A DNA stretch of 64,000 nt from Punica granatum (taxonomy: Eukaryota; Streptophyta; Magnoliopsida; Myrtales; Lythraceae): contig NC_045130.1 of NCBI RefSeq assembly GCF_007655135.1, forward strand, positions 34,964,605 to 35,028,604, written 5' to 3'. A model generated the notes under the pieces. That model was not told where the DNA came from. It saw nothing but the letters and a program-made list of their open reading frames with translations, and searched no databases. Positions 39,119 to 51,033 of this stretch are shown piece by piece. The position numbers and the translations under genes are program-made. Numbering within the stretch: position 1 is the first letter of the stretch; every line of letters begins with the position of its first letter.

Positions 39119-41198
39119 GGGTAAATTACATTCCCTTTCCTTGAGATATTGTTGAATGACAATCTACCCCACTCTTAAGAGAAAATGACACTCTATCTCG
39201 TTCTCAATAAAAAAAAAATCAACACTTCACTCCATTGACCAAGTTGACCTAATAAAACATATATTTTTTGTGGGGTAAATTGCACCGGTGGTCCAAAATG
39301 TTTCACGAATATTTCAAGTTGGTCCAAAATATTTTTTTTGGTAACTTATTGGTACAAAAAGTTTCAAAACCGTTTCAATGTAGTACATTCCGTCAATTGC
39401 CCCTAACGTTGTTAACATTTTGCTGACGTGGCGCGTCCTATGTGTCACTTTTGTTACATGAAACCAATCATGGTGCACCATGTCATTTAAGAGAAAATAA
39501 AATTTGAAAAAGTCCAATAAAAATACATAAAAAATACAAAAATACAAAAAAATAGTAAAAATTTAGAAATAAATAAAATATTATTTTAAAATCTTTAAAA
39601 TAATTGTTTTATTATTTTTAAAAGTTTTTAAAACTTTAAATTATTTTTAATATTTTCAAAAAAATTAAAATAATTATTTTTATTTTTATTTTTCTAAATT
39701 TTTACTTTTTTCTGTATTTTATTTGAATTTTTCAAATTTTATTTTCTCTTAAATGACGTGGCGTACTATGATTGATTCCACGTAACAAAAGTGACACATA
39801 AGACGCGCTACGTCAGCAAAATGTTAACGGCGTTAGGGGCAATTGACAGAATGTACTATATCGAAACGGTTTTGAAACTTTTTGTACCAACAAGTTACAA
39901 AAAAAATATTTTAGACCAACTTGAAACATTCTTGAAATATTTTGGATCACCGGTGCAATTAACCCATTTTTTGTGTCCTCAATCTTTAATTGCTTTATCA
40001 ATTTCATCCTAATTCATTTATATATGTTTAATATTGTCCTCAAGGTGTTATGGCGGTCTACGTGAATTTTCACTAAAATTATTCATGAGTAAATCTCAAA
40101 TTAGGGCCTTTAAAATAATATTCTTTCTTAAAATTTTTAGGAAAATTTCAGGTTAAATTTCTCTTGAAAAATTATTATTACATTTTTTAAATTTTTGGAG
40201 GGATTTTCCCCAATCAATAGTTTTCATTTTTAAAGTCTCTGAGGGAATTTCCTTCGAAAAAATACTTTTATTTTTTAAAGTTTTTCGATAGAGACGCATG
40301 GGAAATTCGTTAGAAATTTTCAACAGAAAATTTAATTAGAAATTTTACTCGAAAGTAGCTATTGTATTTCTTTTTTCTTTTCTCTTTTGTGGTATGAGGT
40401 TATTAGCCGTTAGAATGGTCACCCACAACTTTGTTGTCATGTTTGTGAGCGTTGATGTTGAATCGCAAGTCTTTATACTAGTATTTGAGTAAGCGTTATG
40501 AATAATAAAATAATCTTTAAAATTAATAAATTAACAAAAAGAACAATAATAAAGAGTAGATATAGGGACCTTACGATGACTTTCTTGATAATGTTGTAGA
40601 GACCACTAGTTGGCAGTGATTTATGAGAGGTACGAGCGCGAAGGGGTCAAGACGAGGGCAGCTACACCCTATCCTAAATCACTAATGGTTTTAGAGAATA
40701 TTATAGTCGTTAACTTTAAATATGCTCCTTAAAATTATTGTATTATTCGTTAATTTTATTTCAAAATGTTTTTATTTACGAAAATATTGTATGGCAGTAT
40801 GCTTCGTCTCACGAGATCGAGATGTCAAGCATAATAGTTTGGGATATCGATCTTGAGCAGTGAGGTCTCGTCAATGACCATCATTAGCTCTCCAGACTTT
40901 TAAAAGCCTCAATTATTGTCGATTAGGTCCTTTTCTTATTTAGGAAAATATTTTATTCTTAAAAATACTACACAGTACTTGGTCTATCGAAATTTTCACC
41001 AACGGGAGCATGGTGGACAAATCGTGTTATATTGACAATAAGAATAAACAAAAAAAAGGATGAAAGCGAAAAGTGAATAAAAGTTTGGATTAAAAGAGAT
41101 TTTTTTCTTATTAAATCAACGCGTTCAATGAGAATGAGATTGAATGAGATTTGAGTGTCATTTTGCAGAAGTTTTAAGGGAGGAAGTGTAATTTCCCC
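39119..41198. mobile_element. MULE-like non-autonomous transposon, 2,080 bp
   Basis: The element is flanked by the 9-base direct repeat AATAATTAA (39110-39118 and 41199-41207). Unit 1 of the duplication has the single uninterrupted site. The left end is GGGTAAATTACATTCCC; the reverse complement of the right end is GGGGAAATTACACTTCC. Weaker inverted similarity continues for about 100 bases (AAATGACACTC followed by ATCTC.TTCTCA). A 9-base target duplication and long terminal inverted repeats point to the Mutator superfamily. The interior is AT-rich, has degenerate repeats around 40080-40350 and no transposase. A second element is nested at 39273-39966. Confidence 0.82.
39273..39966. mobile_element. 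Fold-back MULE-like MITE, 694 bp, nested
   Basis: Nearly the whole element is one inverted repeat. Arms of about 240 bases (left 39273-39510, right 39725-39966) are followed by a partly palindromic AT-rich centre. The left end is GGGTAAATTGCACCGGTG; the reverse complement of the right end is GGGTTAATTGCACCGGTG. The flanks carry the 9-base repeat TTTTTTGTG (39264-39272 and 39967-39975). The two arms translate to the same peptide on opposite strands (MYYIETVLKLFVP), an independent check. A transcript would fold into a very long hairpin. Confidence 0.85.
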
Positions 41199-42390
41199 AA
41201 TAATTAAACACAGACAGAGAAGAAAAGAATCCAATTCCGTTAGTCTGTCACCGATCTCTCTTTCAACCCGGCGGGAAGTTTCCCATCCCGACAGCCTTAT
41301 TCTCCGGCTTCGCCATCTGAATCCGGTAAATTCCTCTCTCTCTCTCCCCCCTCCCCCTCCCTCTGGCTCTCTGGCTCTCTCTGCAGCATTCGTTACGTGT
41401 ATGGAACCGCACTCTGATTTCGCCTGCTGATCCGACAGCGCTGCTCGATTGAGTTCAGTACTCTGTCATTTCGGTTGATTGTGTTGTGATGCTTTTAATT
41501 TGTGTTTGATGTGGCCGATCAATGAACCCCTCCTAGCTTGCTCAGAATACTCTGATCAATGAGCTCGCCGGGCACGAGATTGCCTTTTAGGGTTGCAAGC
41601 TCTGACGGAATTGTATCGGCAAAATTCTGAATCTTAGTTGCTACTGATTTTCCGGGAGTGCTCCCTCCGTCTCTGTGTATTTTCTTTCGACACTAATCTG
41701 CCAGTTGGCAGATTTGTCCTCCATCTTGATGATCTAGCTTTGGTGATCCAGACGTGTGATTGAGATCTTGGTTCCATGCTGTTTTTTCAGCGTGTTTCTT
41801 ATCGACTTAGGTCTGTGATTCACCTTTCAGTCCGCATTATGAAATAAGAACGTGCAGCCGTAATGGAGATGTGTCCAATTCCCGATAGTCTGAGACGACG
41901 CATTTGCACAATTATTATATATTCCTGTGCATCACTTGATTTTAAAGTGGAACGAGCCACCAAATTTCAATGGCTACATCGCCATCTCTTGTTGATGCAA
42001 CTTTTTCTTCTTTTTCTTTTTAGGTTTAAATTGATTCAGCTCACTGTTAAGGCCCTTCGATTCATATACTGCCGGCAACTCTCTTTTTTGCCTCTCTTGT
42101 ATATAAAGTCCGTGTCTTTTTCAATTAAGACCATGGAAAGAGTGAAGCTTGATGGTGCTGTAATTGGCTAGAACGTATGCTTGTTCTTTGTCTTCTTTAC
42201 CTCGTGTATCTTATTATGCTAACTCGCCATCCAAGTATTGCATATAAACTGGTGAAAACATGAAGGAGATTGTTCCTTTCTTTCTCTCTATGCCTTCGTG
42301 TAGAGAATGTTCGTTTCTTTCTTCAGGATCTTGTTTAAAAGTATTTCTTTTGATCGGGTTTTGTCTTTCCGTGCCGTAGAAATCGCAAAG

Positions 42391-43176
42391 ATGTCTGGCC
42401 AAAACCAGCGGTTGAACGTGGTTCCAACTGTTACCATGCTTGGAGTTATGAAGGCTCGCCTTGTAGGCGCTACAAGAGGCCATGCTCTGCTCAAGAAAAA
42501 GAGCGATGCTTTGACCGTACAGTTCCGACAGATCCTTAAGAAAATTGTCGCTACAAAGGAATCCATGGGAGATATAATGAAGGAGTCCTCGTTTGCCCTG
42601 ACCGAGGCCAAGTATGTCGCCGGTGAGAACATCAAACACACTGTCCTGGAGAATGTCCAAAATGCATCTCTCAAGGTCCGGTCACGGCAAGAAAACGTTG
42701 CCGGTGTGAAGCTTCCTAGGTTTGAGTATTTCACTGATGGCGAGACCAAGAATGACCTCACAGGGTTGGCTCGAGGTGGTCAGCAGGTCCAACACTGTCG
42801 AGCTGCTCATGTGAAAGCTATAGAGGTCCTAGTCGAGCTTGCTTCACTTCAGACATCATTCCTGACACTTGATGAGGCAATCAAGACCACAAACCGTAGG
42901 GTTAATGCTCTAGAGAATGTTGTGAAGCCAAGGCTAGAGAACACCATTACCTACATTAAGGGTGAGTTGGATGAGCTTGAAAGAGAGGACTTCTTTCGGT
43001 TGAAGAAGATTCAGGGGTACAAGAAGAGGGAGCTTGAGAGGCAGGTCGCATCTGCCAAGCAATTCGCGGAAGATAAGTTTGCAGAGAAGGTTTCCTTGCA
43101 GAAAGGGATTTCAAAAGACTCGGCTCAGAACTTGTTGTCCTCCGCAATGGAGAAGGACGAGGATATAATCTTCTGA
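42391..43176 (+). CDS. VHA-D2: V-type proton ATPase subunit D, copy 2
   Basis: An intact 261-residue frame, same length and start as copy 1, with only about eight nucleotide and three amino-acid differences (Ala in KKIVATKES, His in QHCRAAH, Ser in RQVASAKQ). It should be a working central-stalk subunit of the vacuolar proton pump. The identical block begins at TTCAGGATCTTG (42325), includes the last 66 leader bases and extends about 90 bases past the stop, while more distant flanks are clearly diverged. The leader exon near 41215-41325 (CCGGCGGGAAGTTTCC, CCATCTGAATCCG then GTAAATTCC) matches copy 1, but a transposon now ends at 41198, just upstream. Expression may therefore differ from copy 1. 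Confidence 0.93.
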   Translation: MSGQNQRLNVVPTVTMLGVMKARLVGATRGHALLKKKSDALTVQFRQILKKIVATKESMGDIMKESSFALTEAKYVAGENIKHTVLENVQNASLKVRSRQENVAGVKLPRFEYFTDGETKNDLTGLARGGQQVQHCRAAHVKAIEVLVELASLQTSFLTLDEAIKTTNRRVNALENVVKPRLENTITYIKGELDELEREDFFRLKKIQGYKKRELERQVASAKQFAEDKFAEKVSLQKGISKDSAQNLLSSAMEKDEDIIF

Positions 43177-43872
43177 TAAGATGTGATGTGGATTGAGATA
43201 TTCTTTCTCAGGTAATCTTGTTTGATTTGGCTCTGCAACATCTGAGTCTTGGAGGTTTCGTAATGTAATGAATAAGGGCTATTATTTTATGTTCATATGC
43301 GGCTTCTTCTCTGATCGGACCCCTTGCCTTAGTTCTCAAGCATATAGACAGTGGCAGACCTCTATTTATTATTATTACTATTATTATTATCTCACTATTC
43401 TCTTGCTTCTAGATGAGACGTGTACTGTAATTTGCCGGATCATTTCGCAGTTTATACAATGAAAGATGGTTTTCCAGAAAGTGTCTTGCTCTGCTACATG
43501 TAGGAATTACGCTTGTTCTAGATTTCTCTCAGCAGAAGCTATGAAACACAGCAGATGATTTTTCTGTGGATTGGTTATTTTTTATCAGACTTGTTCCGGT
43601 GGCCTGTACAAGGAACAAGTTGAAGAATTACCAGGTCTAGGAGGGATATAGATGAATTTCTGCTTGTGATTCTAAGTAACTCGATCAGGTTATAAATAGT
43701 AGTGAATTCGTATACATTTAGCCTTCAGGTAAATATTGGATTGCGCACACACTTTAGTAGAATATAGGGAGAACCTTTGTTTTCCTCAGAGAAAGCACAA
43801 AATTATTAACATTTGCAAGATATCACACTATAGAAAAGACTACCTTTTTTACTGGGTTAAGGATTCCTTCAT

Positions 43873-46800
43873 CTACTCGTCATCCAACCTGATTGAGCCG
43901 AATCTTATGAGATGGTTGGTCTCCGAGTCCGATCTTATCGAGTCAGTACAGGGACCATCAATAGACATGCTCTGGGTTCGGCTTGGATGCTGCCAGAAAT
44001 GGTTCCTGATAGCCCTGTACTTTGCATTCTCGGCCGAAAACCCGGGATCAGACAGCAAGTCCTGCACGGCAGTTTTTCCCTCGAGCATGCTCACCACCTG
44101 AGACATTGTTGGTCTCAGAGTTGGAGATGCATTTGTGCACAGCAGGGCCACGTTCAGCACCACCATGGCTTCCTCGATCGAGTACTCTGCGCCCAAGTTC
44201 GGGTCCACCAGCTGCAACAGACTCCCTCTCTCTTGCAGAACATTGGCCTGTAAAATATCAACTCAGATTATTTAATTTCTCATGTAAGCCTAAAATTAAT
44301 TATAAGAAACAGAATTGAATCGTTGTATAAAACATCTTTCAGGATCAAATTGTCATATGTGGAACGCTCTTCAAAGAAATCTCATTCTCTTGATCATAGA
44401 TCAGCGTTCAGCCCTCGAAAACTCGGGCTAGAGAAGAGAGAAAGAGCAAGGGGAAGTTTCTTGAAGGGGAAAGCGAAGATGATCTCAGGAAATTCTCACC
44501 CAGTCAAGCAGATAAAAACACTCTTCCTTTGGCCGGTAGTTTGTGTTACTTTTCCCGCTAACAATTTCTAGCGCAACCACCCCGAAGCTATAGACATCAG
44601 CCTTGTCAGTCAAGTATCCACGCATTGCGTACTCTGGAGCCATATATCCACTGACCAAGTACCGGCAAAAAATCGTCAGTTCCAGTTGCTGATACTCAGG
44701 GATCGGTTTTAGCTATATGGAAAGCTTGGCAGAGTTTCAGTTTTCCTCTTCTCGAGAAACAGAGATAACAAAGCAATGAGGTGATGGATTGCAATGCACA
44801 AGAATGTCTTGAATACGGCAACACAACAGCTCTTTTTAATGCATATCGTTTCTCGAGAAGAGACGTTCGTAAAGCAAGAACTTACATAGTTCCAGCAACT
44901 CTCGTGCTGATGTGAGTGTGCCCGTCTTCATTCAGCTTGGCTAGACCAAAATCAGAAATTTTGGCATTAAGATCCTTATCGAGCAAGACATTGCTCGTCT
45001 TAATATCTCTGTGCACAATTCTCAGTCTTGATTCTTCATGAAGGTAAGATAGACCATGAGCTATCCCAAGACATATGTTCAGTCTAGTGGACCAGTCCAG
45101 TCTTAATCTGCCCGTAGCGTCTTTATCTGCAAATACAGGAAAGATAGGCGAGAAATTTTGCAGTTGTTCCAGTAATGTTCGAGATTTGCAACATGTCCTG
45201 TTTTTCATATTCGAAAGAGCAATCACTTACCGAAAAGAGCCCGAGAAAGGCAATTGTTTTCCATGTATTCGTATATAAGCAGCAACTGGTTTCCCTCGAC
45301 ACAACACCCATATAGTTTTACGAGATTAGGATGTTGCAATCCTGAGATCATCCCTATCTCATTCACGAACTCACGGTTTCCTTGCTTTGATTTCGAGGAT
45401 AGCTGCTTCACTGCAATTATTGTTCCATCTGACAGCATACCCTATGGTTGAGAAAGAGGCATCGCAATTAGTGATTTCCAGCTTCTTCTTCTTCTTTTTT
45501 TCTTCCTTTTTTCCAACCCCCCCCCCCCCACCAAAACAAAACAAAGAGAGAGCCAGGGGGTCCCAAGGAGAGCTCAGAATTGATCCCAAAAGATTTTACC
45601 TTGTAAACTGTACCGAACCCTCCCTCCCCGAGTTTGTTTGCAGGATCGAAGTTCTTGGTAGCCGCTTTGATTTGTCTCAATGTAAATAGTCCTGTCTGTA
45701 GATCAAGACCTCTGAGTTCTGCCAACAGAACAAAAGATCAACATGGCAACAGCCTGATAGAAACATATAATGACTCACTCAGCCTATGAACCCTTTTCAT
45801 TGCTACCTTTATCTGCAGTTACTTTGCCTCCAAGCCAACCTTTCCTGTACATAAAACCGAGGATGAGGAAGGAAAGAACTAGAGCTGCGCTGATAGATCC
45901 TGCCACAACGGGAACAGAATTCCTTTTCCCATCGACTGACGGAGGCTTGAAATCTACACGAAAGAGGGAACTTTCTAGTGTCAAACATGACAGTGATGCA
46001 GGAATTCCAGGAATCATATATTCGAGAAGCCGTAGCCGCTTACTAGGAGATACTGATATGGCCGATATTAAAGGTCCGTAAACTCCTCTCACAGGTATGC
46101 CCGTTGTCCCTCTCCCAGCCCAGTAAAGGTGGATCTTTAACGTGTTGCTTCTGACGTTAGTTGTGAATGTCTTCACAATAGGCTTTCCAACACCACCGGC
46201 CTCATCTTCGATGTTGAAGTCCTTCAGGACCAACCTCTCCTGTATGTCATAACAAGACATAGATTATGTGCAAAATATTTTACGAACATTTATATAATTG
46301 AGAAGCTCGACTCAAGTTAGTCTTCTCACCTGTATGTAGACGTCAAATATACGCTTTCCCAGGCTACTATACGTGTTATCATCCGTGAATTTTATCTCTG
46401 CAAAATGGAGCTTGACCGTGTAATTTCCATGGAAGAGGCAGAGCCCGTAATATGTGAGTGAAATGGGTGAAACTCGAGCAGTCGTGTAAAGTCCCAAATC
46501 AGAAGTGCTGATATTTGAAAGAGCAGAAGTATTCGTTTCGATATAGACGTCTCCATCGATATTATTGTCCATGAAGTTCCCGGTGCTGCTGAAAGCCCAC
46601 CCCTGACCCACATAGTACATTGAGGCTCCTCTGGGCTCAGAATCATCTTCGTATCTGTTGCGATCAATAGTTATTTCCTTTCCTCCGCAGTTAATGTATA
46701 GGTGAGATTGATCTGTAGAATTTAATGGAAAACAATTGTATCAAGTAATAAATAATAATCCACACTTTCACCTAATAAACTTAGGCTCTCAGAACAGTCA

Positions 46801-49800
46801 TACACGGATCGTCTCAGACGATTATGTGTTGAGCTACACAAACAAGAACTTCGGAGAGGGAACAGAAAGTCTGAGTTCAAATGCTCACGTTGCTTTCTCG
46901 AGGCACTGCATGGGAAGTTCTTCTTCAAGCATGGGGGGACTCTAGTTCTGCAGCCCAAGGGAAAATCACTTTGTAATGTCCTCAAGCCGTAAGCAGCAAG
47001 AATCTCTATAAATAGCACCAAAGCATGTAGTGTAATGCGCGAGTTTTGAGATCTTACAATTTGTTCGCCGACGATGAGTAGCTCTCCACTAGGTTCCTGC
47101 CGTATTGCAGCAAGAAAGTCTCTACTATCAATTAGAATAATTCTAACGAGGAAAACTAGGCAAATGATAATACAAACTTACACGCTTCCTCGGGGGCATT
47201 CTGTAGGACTCGAGCTTTCCCAAGTGAAGTTATTGGACGATATATCCCTGATTAACAGGATGAAGCCGAAAAATATTATAATCTGAACATTTTTGGTCCA
47301 ATATCGTTTTTTAGAACAAATTTTTCATGAATATGGTTTTCCTTCAAGGATTAGTTTGCGTACACGTTTTTGTTTCTCTCTAGAACCCATCGCGGTATGG
47401 TTCCCATAAGGTTGTTCCCGGTCAAGTACCTGTTGGGAAGAACTTTCAATGTATAAGCAGTAGTGGGATAAGAGTGATTTGAAGAAGCTTAGAGTCCTAC
47501 TGGAGGAAATTAATGGCTTACATGAAATCTACTTTAGTTAGTCCCGAAAAGGATGTCGGAATTTCCCCGGTCAATTTGTTGAAGCTCAGGTCTCTGCATA
47601 AGTTCCGGATTAGGAAGTTAAAAGCAATAATACATTGATTCAGTGGTCATGCTTCATTTCTTATCCCGCTGATATTGATCAAACATGTCAAGGCAGGGAG
47701 GCATCACAGTACTCACAGGTTCTTGAGTTTTTCCATGTATCCGATATATTTCGGGATCTTTCCATGAATCAAGCAATTCCTAAGAATCCTGCACAGCAAA
47801 AGCCAGTTCACTTTAACAGAATGAATAATAATAGATCGAAGGGTATGAGAAGAATGGAAAAGTGGCTAACTCACAGAGCCTTCATGTGCTTCATATTACT
47901 CAATGGAGGAAATTCAGACTCGGTTCCTCTTAGATCACTGATCCTCCTGAAATCGAGAATGGAACAAACAATCGTCTTTCAATATTCTGTTACTTTTTTC
48001 GGTTACTCAAAAAAAGGAGTCTGCAGGGTACAGATACATACAGATCGCTTAAGTTCGTCAGTCTTGAAATGCTCGAAGGAATTGGCCCCTCGAGAGAGCA
48101 ACCCTGCATTTGTCTACAGGTTCGAGTCAGAAATCTCTAGGCTGAAGAGACGCAAAGTGAATAGTTTAAGAGTTAAATGAGCGGGAAAGTTACAGTTTCT
48201 CGATGCGTTTCCATTTTCCAATGAATTCCGGTATCTTCCCAGAAAAGTTATTGTCACTGATTCTCCTGTTTTACATAAGAGAAAAGACATTTCAGGGACG
48301 TTCTTCAGAACAATATTCAGTCATTTTAAACATGATACGGGTTCGGTTCATGGCTATGACTTACATATCAGCCAGGTTCGTGAGCTTGGATAACTGTATT
48401 GGCAATTCCCCGGTGAACATGTTAGATGACAAGATGCTGCCGCATAAAAACAGTAACAAACACGTAAATCAGAATCATAACAACTAGAAAAAACCAAAAG
48501 GAAAAGGAAAAGACATTACAGCTTCTGTAAGTTAACCAGTTTTCCGATTTCTGGTGGAATGGGTCCTGTAAAGCGGTTCCCTTCAATACTCCTGCAATTA
48601 TATGAATTATTCATTTGTACTTCATAGGAAAAAAATAGTAATCTGGAGGAAAATGGTCATATGATACGAAAGAGAATATTCGCTTACAAATTTCGGAGAC
48701 TGGTGATGTTGGTGAGCGCCCTTGGGAATCGCCCGGACAAGCGGTTCCCCATGAACGAGCTGCAATATGACAGGAAATTCAAATTGGAAGTCTTTCTGTT
48801 TATTCCCAAAGTCGAAGAAATTTATCGAATGGAATCAGCAAAGAAAAGAGAATCACTCACAGCTCCTCCAAGCGCATTGTGGCCCATTTCGAAGGGATAG
48901 AACCGGTGAGACAGTTGCGACTGAGGTCACTATTCATTCAAGAAAAAACCCGAGATATAGAAAACATCAGTGATCAATTAATACAAGTGCAGCATTGAGA
49001 AGTTGGAAGTGCATCAGTCAAATTCCAAGGCTTCACTTACAGTGTCTTGAGGTACCGAAGCCTCGAGAACTCTGGGGGTACAACACCAGATAAATTCTGT
49101 GCCATCAAAGCTCTGGACCAAGTTACCATAGAACATTAGTCAAGACACGAGCTTGCACTGAAACTGATGTTCCACCGACCATTTCTCGTACGAGAAAATT
49201 TCGTTTTATCCAATGCATGAAAATTAACTCTTATTCTTGGTCAAGACCTTTTCCCAGTCGGATTCAGTTGTCACAAGAAACTTTTCAAAGGCCTATAGTA
49301 AGCCTAGCAAGGATAACTAACTGGATGCACAATAAATTCATACCATGACTGAACAACCAAATTTATTAGCACGACAACCACTACCGAACCACAATGATCA
49401 ACCTAGAAAAAACATTTCGATTATGCACAATAATAATTAAATGTATAGTTAGAAACATTCCCCATGTGGTCCCGAGCCCATTCAGTTCGGGAAAGGTTCA
49501 TCAAATTATCCTTTCCATAATTGGTATCTAATTAAAGTTGATCATCTTCACACGCTATGACACAAAAAAAAAAAAAAAAAAAGCATTTGATTGTATCAAG
49601 CTAAACTGCTCTTTGCCACTCGCTTTGCTTCTTTGTCGCGAAGGACTCATTGAAAATCGAAGATAAGAGAAGCTCGGAAAAGAAACAGTATGAATGAGGC
49701 TATCTCACATGCTGACGACATGGCACGAGGACTTCGAGCAGTCGCAGGTGACGTTGCTCTTGAATTCTTTCGTCCCATCGAAGGCCATCCAGCTCCCCTT

Positions 49801-50094
49801 CCCGCTGCATGGGTCGTACCCGAAATCCCAGTCCGTCTTCCCGAGCTTCTTTGCACTGTCATTCAATGCCTTCACTGCATGGCCACCATGACGACATTAA
49901 ATAATCGAGGATTAAATAACAAACCACGTACTAAACAGCTCGAAGTTCCTGTAGTAGTTCTTACCTTCGTCAGGATGGAGCTTCGCTCCCTCAGTTAATC
50001 CGAGGTTCGCGAGGAGAAACGCGGAGGAGATGGAGAAGATGAGGAGATGTGGAGTGCGAAGCTTGGGAGATGCCAAAGTATGGTAAGCTTCCAT
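43873..50094 (-). CDS. LRR receptor-like kinase with malectin domain (LRR-VIII-2)
   Basis: I resolve 24 exons on the minus strand, 1,021 residues: 50094-49965, 49874-49709, 49112-49041, 48929-48861, 48759-48688, 48591-48520, 48436-48365, 48265-48194, 48113-48042, 47946-47875, 47788-47717, 47593-47522, 47429-47364, 47247-47182, 47096-47058, 46947-46889, 46712-46330, 46239-46044, 45953-45807, 45718-45600, 45441-45231, 45126-44886, 44650-44500, 44247-43873. A signal peptide ([17 protein letters not shown]) leads into a cysteine cap, LRRs encoded mostly by 72-base exons, a malectin domain (LYINCGG to [12 protein letters not shown]), a transmembrane helix ([19 protein letters not shown]) and a kinase with [37 protein letters not shown] and GYMAPEYA. 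It is an RD kinase with all key residues. Relatives are Arabidopsis At1g07650, At1g53430, RFK1 and LIK1. The ligand is unknown. Confidence 0.9.
45517..45529. repeat. Poly-C run in a receptor-kinase intron
   Basis: Thirteen C on plus (G on the transcribed strand) next to a long pyrimidine tract, in the intron between exons 20 and 21. It is the third gene in this window with a G run in the sense strand of an intron. Confidence 0.8.
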
Positions 50095-50402
50095 AGTTTT
50101 GAGAGCACTTCAGCTCAGACTACTCAGTCAGCAGTGACAGAGGGTATATAGAAGAGAGAAAGGCAGAGGAGGAAATGGCTTCTGCCTATTGGTGGGATAA
50201 GGATTTTTGTGTGAATTAGGAATTGATGTCATGATATGAGAGTTATTGAATATTGAACATCGAGTGGGCGCACCGTACGGATTTTTCAAACTAATAAATA
50301 GTTAGTCCGAAATGCCCATAAGACATCATTATTATGGCTGCGGTTATCATGAACTCTACGTAAAGCGCGTTCTCTCTCAAAAAATTAATCTAGAAGATTA
50401 GC

Positions 50403-51033
50403 TTGTGTTTGGTTTTTGAATTGAATTTCAACTTGATTTTGTGCAATGATTGTAAATATCGATAAATATATTGATTATGTATGTATATATAGTGAAAGCA
50501 AATGAGAAATTTATTATTAATAAATTAATATGTATATATAAAGCTGTGAAGTAGATGTGAAATTTATTATTAAAAAATTAATTATAAAAATTGTTAGAAA
50601 AAATATTTAAATTAGAGAAAATGATAAGGAAAAAAAGTAATGATTGTGTTGTTGAATTTGGTGAAAAATAGAGTTGAGTTGGGTTGAGTAAGTGTGTGCT
50701 TGTTTCAATTTAATTAAATAAATACTTAAAAATTAGTCACAAGTTGGTTATAAAGAGAAAATGAATAATAGAAAAAGATGAGATATAATGATCTAAACTA
50801 CTTAATGATTAAGCTAAAAATCACTTAATGAAATAAGTAGAAAATTTTGACTTAATGAAATAAGTCATTTTTTGTTTTTTATGTTCTTTATCTTTTACAA
50901 AATTTTTTTCATTCTTATTCATTTCTCTCTTCCTCCTATACATTTCTTTTATTAACTAATCAAGTGTTTAACTTTTAAATACTTAATTTATCAAATACCA
51001 TCTAAGATTATAATCTTAAAATCAAACAAAACG
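50403..51033. mobile_element. MITE-like element, family M, copy 3 (composite)
   Basis: Left end GCTTGTGTTTGGTTTTTGAA. The reverse complement of the right end starts AACGTTTTGTTTGATTTTAA. The interior is longer than in other copies and seems to contain a second AT-rich insertion (about 50690-51000, with ATACTTAA-type words at both ends), so this is probably a nested or composite copy. Confidence 0.35.

Larger units (their letters stand above)
38550..44300. repeat. Tandem duplication unit 2
   Basis: Partner of 34820-38545, enlarged by a 2,080-base transposon insertion. Non-coding parts differ clearly from unit 1 (many substitutions and indels), while the V-ATPase D transcript region is almost identical. 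On the right the homology stops in the intron before the last receptor-kinase exon. Confidence 0.85.

Noticed and set aside
43873..44247. Antisense overlap of kinase and V-ATPase D copy 2 as a functional sense-antisense pair
   Set aside because: The kinase stop codon lies about 700 bases beyond the V-ATPase D stop; no coding overlap, and UTR overlap cannot be shown here.
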